Assembly: GCF_003286085.1 (NCBI RefSeq)
Contig: NW_020825313.1
Span: 2,790,001 to 2,854,000 of the forward strand
Origin: Drosophila persimilis
Lineage: Eukaryota; Arthropoda; Insecta; Diptera; Drosophilidae
Direction: 5' to 3'
DNA length: 64,000 nucleotides
Below the pieces are notes generated by a model. The model had not been told where the DNA came from, did no database searches, and worked only from the letters and a program-made list of their open reading frames with translations. Shown piece after piece: positions 57,893 to 64,000 of this stretch (position 1 is the stretch's first letter; each line of letters starts with the position of its first letter). Position numbers and translations under genes: made by a program.

Positions 57893-58490
57893 CGTTTATA
57901 ACACAAGATACGCAAAATGAGCATAGGGGTATATTAGATTTGTGGTGAAAATGGATGTGAGTAACGTCCAGAATGAATCGTTTCCGACCCCATAAAGTAG
58001 ATATATTCTTGATCAGCATCAATAGCCGAGTCGATTGAGCCCTGTCTGTCTGTCCTTCCATATGAGCGCCTAGTGCTCAAAGACTATAAGATGTAGAGCA
58101 ACAACGTTTTATATCTGGACTTCTGTAATATGTCACTGTTAAAAGAGTGTTTCAAAATTTCGCCCCACCCCCTTCCGCACCCACAAAAGACGAAAATCTG
58201 TGGAAAATGCACAATATTGAAAGTACGAGAAAACTAAAAACGCACAATCATAAAGAATGACCATATCTACCAGATTGCCGAATTTGGGTCAGATCGGATC
58301 ATATTTTTAGCCAAAAGTAACAAATCAATTTGCAGTGGCTACGCAGCGCCCGACGACATGTTCAGACACGCTTTCTGTTTCTCTCGCACGAACTCTTTTT
58401 CGTGTCGTTTAGGGGAGCCATACTGACTATGATATCGCGTATAAATGTAGAGTTGCGGTCGCAGCAGCAACTCACAACGTTCCTCGTTTT
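57893..58490 (+). mobile_element. DINE-type Helitron, internally deleted
   Basis: Has the usual 5' part (gatacgcaaaatgagc, the gtaacgtccagaatg block, a short GTCY tract) and 3' part (gtggctacgcagc, the tctctcgcacgaactc block, hairpin gttgcggtcgcagcagcaac, cacaacgtt), but lacks about 500 bp of the middle. Confidence 0.75.
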
Positions 58491-59285
58491 TTGTGTTATC
58501 GATGGCTAAGGTGATTTGGTTTGGGCTCAGCTAGATCGCTTGGCTGAGCGAACTGATCGATGAAAGTACTGATCAATGAAAGAGAGACGAAGGTGTCTAT
58601 CGTGGTCTGTGCAGGTGGCCGAAACTGGTGTCAGCGATTTTTGGGATCCGGGGCATTGTCGCCTAGCGCACTCGGGTTTTCTTTCAGTGTCAGCATTTGT
58701 TCCTTGACGGCCGGACACGCGTCGAGTTTCCGCTGGGATTTGTGTGCGTGTTTTTGTTTCGCGTGTCTTGGTTTAACCATTGCCAGTGTTAACGTCGTCA
58801 CCTTGATGTTATGGCGCCTACCTCGTATTTCCGCTGTTCTACGTCGCTTGCACGGCGGGGCCGGGGACGGGGCCGCTATTCTCGCCAGCGGGTTCGTTGA
58901 ACTCGTGATTGTGGAATTCTTTCGGGTCGTTGATATTTGCGATCTTCCGTCTTCGGCTGCAGGGGTGTTGTTATTACACGATGTTTTTGGCAATTTTGAG
59001 AAGAGGCACTGAAAATCTCGGTTCCTTAGAGTGACTTTTATTGCTTATTAAAAGAAAGCTGACAATTGTCTCGCGGAACAACGTCTGCACTCGGGCCTGG
59101 TTTCCGCGTAAGTAACTTAAGTTCGTTGATAATTATCATATCGGTATCGGTGTGTGTTTTGGGAGCTTATGAGTAGTAGTGGGGAATAATGTGTAATTGT
59201 GGGATTCGCGAGGTGGCGAGTAGAAATAGGCTTTCTTTTACAAATGGCATATTTATTATGGGGTGTTTTTAAAGCCAAACACAGG
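58491..59285. other. unidentified GC-richer segment
   Basis: Open on both strands (58560-59012 plus; 58993-58631 minus) without a recognisable domain; codon-like bias does not favour either. A phrase at 58995-59033 (ttgagaagaggcac...ctcggttccttagagtg) repeats 57804-57842, on the other side of the Helitron, so the two may belong to one split or duplicated element. Confidence 0.4.
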
Positions 59286-59760
59286 TGTTCAGTTGCAGAA
59301 ATATGCAAAAGTAATATTTTGTGATACCAGTGACACAGTGTTTAATTTAACATGTAATATAATACCTCACGTCAGAACTCTAGCTACCGCAGTGAGTTAT
59401 GCTGACAATCCACTCTCTCCGCAAAGGGCGAAGACATCGTTGCAATTGCTGACCATAAAAATTACGCAATTGCCCACCAGACAATAAATTTATTCTTGAT
59501 ACACAAATATATATTTTTACAGACTCAGTACTTTTGAACTTTTTGTTACCAATAAATAAGAATCAATTTTATCAGTAAAGTCAATATCAGCAACAGTACC
59601 ACAACTGCCTGTCAATCATCTTCCATCGCAATCATCCTTTGCGCACCGTAGGATACCCACTCCGCAGTCCAACTGGTTCAAGATCTAGTTGCGACGACCA
59701 GACTGTCGATGGTTTATGTACCGTATGCAGCCCAGCTTTCTACACACACGCACATTATCA
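59286..59760 (+). repeat. BEL-type LTR, second copy
   Basis: Diverged relative of the LTRs at 19095 and 26004: same TGTTCAGTTGCAGAAATATG start, same order of blocks, ending cacattatca before a primer-binding-site-like tttggagaccccaacc. It lacks about 60 bp compared with the other LTRs. Confidence 0.8.
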
Positions 59761-60440
59761 TTTGGAGACCCCAACCATGGTCATCCTTGCAAAACTGTCA
59801 GACAAGCTACAGTGAAAGGATTCGATCTGGACATCAGATTGAAGGAGGGGCATCAGTCAATTTGGCACCAGGCCATACATTTACGGTAGCATCTCCTACC
59901 AATAAGTATCACTTTGGCAAATCTGACATATTCAAGTTATCAGCCAACAGAAAAATAGCTTCAGAATTCAATTATCACCGAGAAAATACATTTTTGTTGT
60001 TCGTGCGTTCCATATAATGGAAACAGCACAAATCCCTCCGTCCAATACATCCAATAGTACATCCGTACTTCTTTGACCAACAACGGCTGCGATTCGGAGC
60101 GTATCCAGCTGCAAAGCAAATAAAACACTCCCAACGGGTCAAAAAGTAGTAAGTACAAACAGATGGATACAAAAATGGAGGAAGATGTGCCGCTACAATG
60201 GCAATGGCATGTGCAGCATGTTAAAGTTATTTTATTTTTAATGCAGCAGAAGATCAGCATACAGAATGATACATATGTGTTTTCGAGTAATTTACGCAAG
60301 AGACTGAGAAAAACTTCTATATGCAGCAGGGCACCTGCGCAGTATTGTAAGGGATCGATAACTAATTATCGTGGCGGTCACTTTGAACACTCTTCCTCAA
60401 CAGTACGCATGTTTACAAACTTTAAACATACTTAACTAAT
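59761..60440. other. unassigned segment between BEL LTR and copia relic
   Basis: Starts with the primer-binding-site-like sequence of the BEL LTR, then unrecognised sequence. Part may be the 3' end or LTR of the copia relic, which reads on the minus strand. No clear LTR pair seen. Confidence 0.4.
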
Positions 60441-60462
60441 ATATGATAACATTTCAAGCAAC

Positions 60463-61618
60463 TTATAAATAATCTCTTAATCCGAATGCGAATACAAATT
60501 TATGGTGCTTAACTTTGACTAAGCTCTTTGTGAAGACATCTGCTATCATCGCATCGGTTGGTAGATACGCAATGTCGACTTCACTTCTCTTGAGAACCTC
60601 TCGAATACGATATGATGTACCTTGACGTCGATGTGTTTTGTACATGCATGAAACATGGGGTTTCTAGCAAGCTGCTGTGCTCCAATGTTGCCGTCGTACA
60701 TCTGACTCCTGGGACATCAGCTTCAAGTCAATGAGTAGTAACTGAGCGCAACCATCGTTTGCTTTCTTGACTCCCAAGAAACTGCTCCTCCTGCCAACAT
60801 GCATAGCCAGTGAATGACTTCCGGTTCTTCATATCGCTTGTTCAATCTGCATCAACAAAACACTCAATTTCCTTTCCTTGCTTTGTGTAGCATATCTCCC
60901 AATCGATAGTTTTTGCCAAATATCGAATATCGGATGGGCTTGGCTGCCGCTTCGTGCTCGGAATGGCGATCCTTGTTACGTTGAGCTAATTTATTCAACG
61001 AATGCGCAATGTCCGAACTTAGCTTCTGGAACGATGTGATGTCGACTTTGCGGCAGTCCTCGACAATCTTTCATACTGTACTGTTCGAGTACCAGTACTG
61101 CCTTCACGTTTCACCTCAATACCTAAAAAGTATTGCATAGGCCCGATGTCAACCACATCAAACTCTGCTGCGATCCTTGTCTTGATATCAGATATATCAG
61201 CTAGGTCTTTACACGCCCAAATGATGTCATCTACGTAGATAGCTATTAGACACATATTTTTACCTGGCTTACAATATAGACAAGGTTCGTTGACAGTCGG
61301 TACAAAACCAATGCGCCTCAGCGTTGTATCCAACATAGAGTTCCACACTCTTCCTGATTGTTTTAGCCCATATATGCTTTTGTGAAGCCTCAAAACGTGA
61401 TTTGGGTGAACTTCGCTGATGAAGCCCTCGGGTTGTCTCATAAATACCTTATCTTCCAATTCGCCGTTGAGATACGCCGTGACAACTTCCATTTTATGTA
61501 GGTGGAGACCAAGTGCAATTATCAGCCTGGCGTACAACGGTGAAAATGTTTCCTTGTAGTCGATCCCGTAGCGTTGGCTACAACCTTTCGCCACCAGTCG
61601 TGATTTGAGCTTGTTCAC
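60463..61618 (-). pseudogene. copia reverse transcriptase and RNase H
   Basis: 61618-61019 encodes RT: KSRLVAKGCSQRYGIDYKET, VVTAYLNGELEDKVFMRQPEG, LHKSIYGLKQSGRVWN and the catalytic YVDDI (about 61230). Further left, in broken frames, is an RNase H region (CFVDAD, RKSFTGYACW) and the usual end VDIAYLPTDAMIADVFTKSL (60645-60463). The YVDD box is intact, but frames are broken near 61019 and between 60650 and 61000. Confidence 0.8.
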
Positions 61619-61705
61619 GCTTCCATCCGGATTGGGCTTGACTGCGTAAACCCATCTGCATCCAATAGACTTTAGGCAATTTAGTAAGCGACCATGTGTT
61701 GTTCT

Positions 61706-62398
61706 TCACGAGAGATTCAGTTGACCGTTCAGCTTGTTCGTAGTTTTCTGGAACTTGTATGTCTGTGCCAGTATCGCATTGTTCATATGATACTGCATCC
61801 TCGGTCGTCCTGGTTTGCCCGTTCTCTTCTTGATTCTGGAATTACAAGAATTGTCAGTACTGGAACTAATCTCCTTCTGATTTTCTGCCTCATTTCCTGG
61901 ATTTACAAATTGCTCGCTATCTATTTCGGGTTCAGAGTTCTGGTTTTGTTGAACCTCAATTGATGCCATGTCATTAGAATCTGATGTATCTAGTTTGCTC
62001 CCTATCAGGTTCTACAAACTTACATCCCTACTCTCTGGTTTCTTTACTGACCAAACGGTATGCTTTGGTCGTATCGGAGTAGCCCACCATTATATACTCT
62101 AAGCCTTTATGTGCGAACTTTGATTTCTTTGTTTCATCTAGAGCAATCGCTACTTAGCCAAAAACTCTTAAATGTGATACCCCTGGCTTTCTTCCTGTCC
62201 ATATTTCAAATGGTGTCATCCCATTCATTGAGTTGTTTGAAACTCTATTTCGCAGTTCGAATCGCTTCTGCCCTATAGCTTTCACTCACCTCAGCATGCA
62301 TTAGCATACTTCTTCCCATTTCTACCAATGGTAACAAGATACAGTTTTCCAGCGTAACGGATCTATCACCGAACTTTACTGGAACAGTTCCACGCTCT
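61706..62398 (-). pseudogene. copia integrase remnant
   Basis: Directly after the protease region the minus strand reads GTVPVKFGDRSVTLENCI, then jumps to a late integrase part (MGRSMLMHAE, MTPFEIWTGRKPGVSHLRVFG, HKGLEYIMVGYS). Most of the catalytic core is therefore deleted. The spacer to RT (61969-61706) is Asn/Glu/Ser-rich, with RTGKPGRPR, as in copia. Confidence 0.7.
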
Positions 62399-63193
62399 TC
62401 AGCGATATGTGATATAACCGCCGGCTAAAAATACTTTTTGATTATCTTCCGTGAACGACACAAAGCGTTGCTTGTCACAACATAGATGCGCCGTTGCGCC
62501 ACTGTCTGTGCAACATGCATTTAACATCTGGTCATTTTGGTTAGCTAAATTTAGGATTTGTTTTTCGCCCTTGTTGTTTGCTTCTTCCTGCTTACTTTTA
62601 ACACGGCATTCTGATTTCAAATGCTCTTCCTTTCCGCACTTAAAAAACTTTGCCCTTCTTAAAGATTTTCTTAAAATTTTTGTTGTCATAACTAACGTGT
62701 AGTTCCGCTCTACTTGTAATTTCCTTGCTAATGCTATCTTCCTACATATTCGCTTCTTCAGAAATTTTTAATTTTATCATACTCAAGCTCGGCAAATCAT
62801 CTCGCGTTTCAATCGCAACAACAAAACTTTTATAAGGTTTGAGAAACTAAACGCAAAGTATTTAGCAACACAACTGATAAAATCTTTTCATCATCCTTTA
62901 TGTTGACCTCTGCTAAAGCCTCGTTTACCACCTGGAATTTTCGCAAATATTTCTGTGCCCTTATACCATCCTACATTTTTAACGTCAACAATTGCTATAT
63001 TAAAAGCACTACCCTTGCTGGTCCGCTTGGCCTGCCACGACGACACACAATTTTTAATATTGTTCAGTTGGGTCGATTTAATACAAAGTAGAATTGACGC
63101 CAACGCCTTTTGATCCTTTAGTTCAAAAACTGCACGTTGTTCATTTGTTGCGCTTTCACTAAGATCAATTTTGCCACTGACGATTGGCCACAA
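62399..63193 (-). pseudogene. copia gag and protease
   Basis: 63193-62891 encodes a copia-type gag N-part (WPIVSGKI, FELKDQKALASILLCI) that soon goes out of frame. 62689-62399 encodes a zinc knuckle (CGKEEHLKSEC) and the protease active site DSGATAHLCC. The gag between them is broken and shortened. Confidence 0.75.
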
Positions 63194-63240
63194 ATCATTT
63201 TGTATGAGAGCACTGTAAGGAATATCTCAGGCCGAGGTAC

Positions 63241-63669
63241 AGCTTCTAAGTCTGTCCAGGGCCCGGTCCTTCGCCACAGCAAAATTTGTTGTGTGAGGAC
63301 CCAAGGGGAGAGCCGTTCGTGGCGAAAGCGCGCCCGTGGGGTTGATCGTGGGACGGTCGGGCCTGGCCCGGCCACGAGGCGTGGTTGAACCCATGCTTGG
63401 GAGCTGCAGAAACGTGTGTCGATGTTAATGCGTGGGGTTTGGGTCAGGGATCGGAAGGGTGTTGGAGAGGGGAGGCCAGCTTAAATTTTTGGGTCAGGGA
63501 TCGGAAGGGTGTGGGAGAGGGGAGGCCAGCTTAAATTTTTAAATTTCCGTAAAGACTCACGTACAACATGTAAGCGATACGTTAAGATTTTTACCGAATG
63601 CATTGACAAGCTATCGTAGACAGCTAGCTTTCGTGGGGAACGTCAAATCGTCCGTAAAGAAAGTCATGA
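63241..63669. repeat. GC-rich segment with a 50-bp tandem duplication
   Basis: 63441-63490 and 63491-63540 are two copies of a 50-bp unit starting gggtcagggatcggaagg, differing by one base. The GC-rich stretch before it (63240-63400) is open on both strands without known domains. Confidence 0.6.
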
Positions 63670-64000
63670 GGAACCTCCACTAATTCCTAAAGAAAGCGAT
63701 CTAATTCAGCAGTCCCCGAAGGCTTACAGAAAATTGCTTTCACAATGTCGCCGACAAAAGGCCATAGTAGAGTCCGTTAAACGCAATCTGAAACAACTTT
63801 TAGAGGCGGAAGGACGCATATCAAGTGATTTGATAAAATCACTATGGACTCAAGCACAGGAAGTCCACTTCACAATTCATGAGGAATACGAGGACCCAGT
63901 GGAAGGAGGATATGAACATTGGCAAAATCAGCCACACCAAACACGGATGACGTGCATCTTTCACACATCAACATTCTGAAGTTTGATGGGTCTATTAAAA
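63670..64000 (+). pseudogene. BEL gag start, second copy, cut by window edge
   Basis: Matches 19657-20030 of the first BEL copy: CRRQKAIVESVKRNLKQL, SDLIKSLWTQAQEVHFTI, EYEDPVEGGY. After about 63912 it loses about 30 bases compared with the first copy and shifts frame. It probably belongs with the LTR at 59286, with the copia relic between. Confidence 0.75.

Larger units (their letters stand above)
60441..63240 (-). mobile_element. Ty1/copia retrotransposon relic
   Basis: On the minus strand, from right to left: gag, zinc knuckle, protease, an integrase remnant, reverse transcriptase and RNase H, i.e. the copia order with integrase before RT. LTRs are not recognised. It seems to lie between the LTR (59286) and the gag (63670) of a BEL copy and probably inserted into it. 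Confidence 0.75.

Noticed and set aside
58560..59012. 150-codon plus frame overlapping a 120-codon minus frame
   Set aside because: Cys/Leu/Val-rich or Arg/Pro-rich composition without domain; the GC-rich sequence leaves both strands open by chance.
1..64000. tRNA or rRNA genes
   Set aside because: I did not see A/B box cloverleaf or rRNA sequence; a tRNAscan run would settle it.

Overview
This is eukaryotic DNA from a Drosophila. It holds one intact host gene, eIF5 (34709-37284, three exons), in about 60 kb that is mostly transposable elements, many nested in one another. The retroelements, Tc1-like transposons, Helitrons and the many 1.1 kb DINE-1/mini-me-type repeats with (GTCY)n tracts are typical of fly heterochromatin-like or euchromatin-border DNA. 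The short-repeat family resembles ISY/SGM Helitron elements known from the obscura species group. I therefore suspect an obscura-group fly and, since eIF5 is X-linked in D. melanogaster, Muller element A. That placement is inference.

Left part (1-18.2 kb): AT-rich unassigned DNA; a CR1-clade non-LTR retrotransposon with a PHD-type ORF1 and a broken EN/RT ORF2 (about 1979-6588); unassigned DNA that looks unique; then a 2,809-bp tandem duplication (8181-10989 and 10990-13798) carrying a Tc1 relic, DINE-type fragments and the C-terminal part of a Helitron helicase. The second copy continues into a nearly complete but broken Rep/helicase ORF on the minus strand (13108-16491). A second Tc1 relic lies at 17643-18230.

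Middle part (18.6-32.2 kb): one Jockey-clade element split into four pieces by three insertions: a BEL/Pao retrotransposon with LTRs, gag-pol and an env-like gene (19095-26530); a full-length DINE-type Helitron (26966-28058); and a Transib DNA transposon, the superfamily related to RAG1, with matching terminal inverted repeats (28762-31597). The eIF5 gene follows, with another Helitron fragment in its first intron.

Right part (39.3-64 kb): a foldback-like element is interrupted by a DINE-type Helitron. A dead Ty3/gypsy pol lies beside it, interrupted by a 5'-truncated CR1 that itself carries a second DINE-type Helitron. A 4,441-bp segment between these two Helitrons is present three times in tandem (40648-53982). 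Sequence variants at the junctions show that it arose by unequal crossing-over between the two Helitron copies. Beyond it lie the rest of the gypsy integrase, a gypsy-type LTR followed by a primer-binding site and a gag start, more Helitron pieces, a second BEL LTR, a broken copia element on the minus strand and a second BEL gag start that runs off the window edge.

Apart from eIF5 I see no gene with a credible host function. I did not find a new biological system of the defence or operon kind. The most unusual features are the Helitron-mediated tandem triplication, the Transib copy, and the young-looking but coding-defective env-bearing BEL element.
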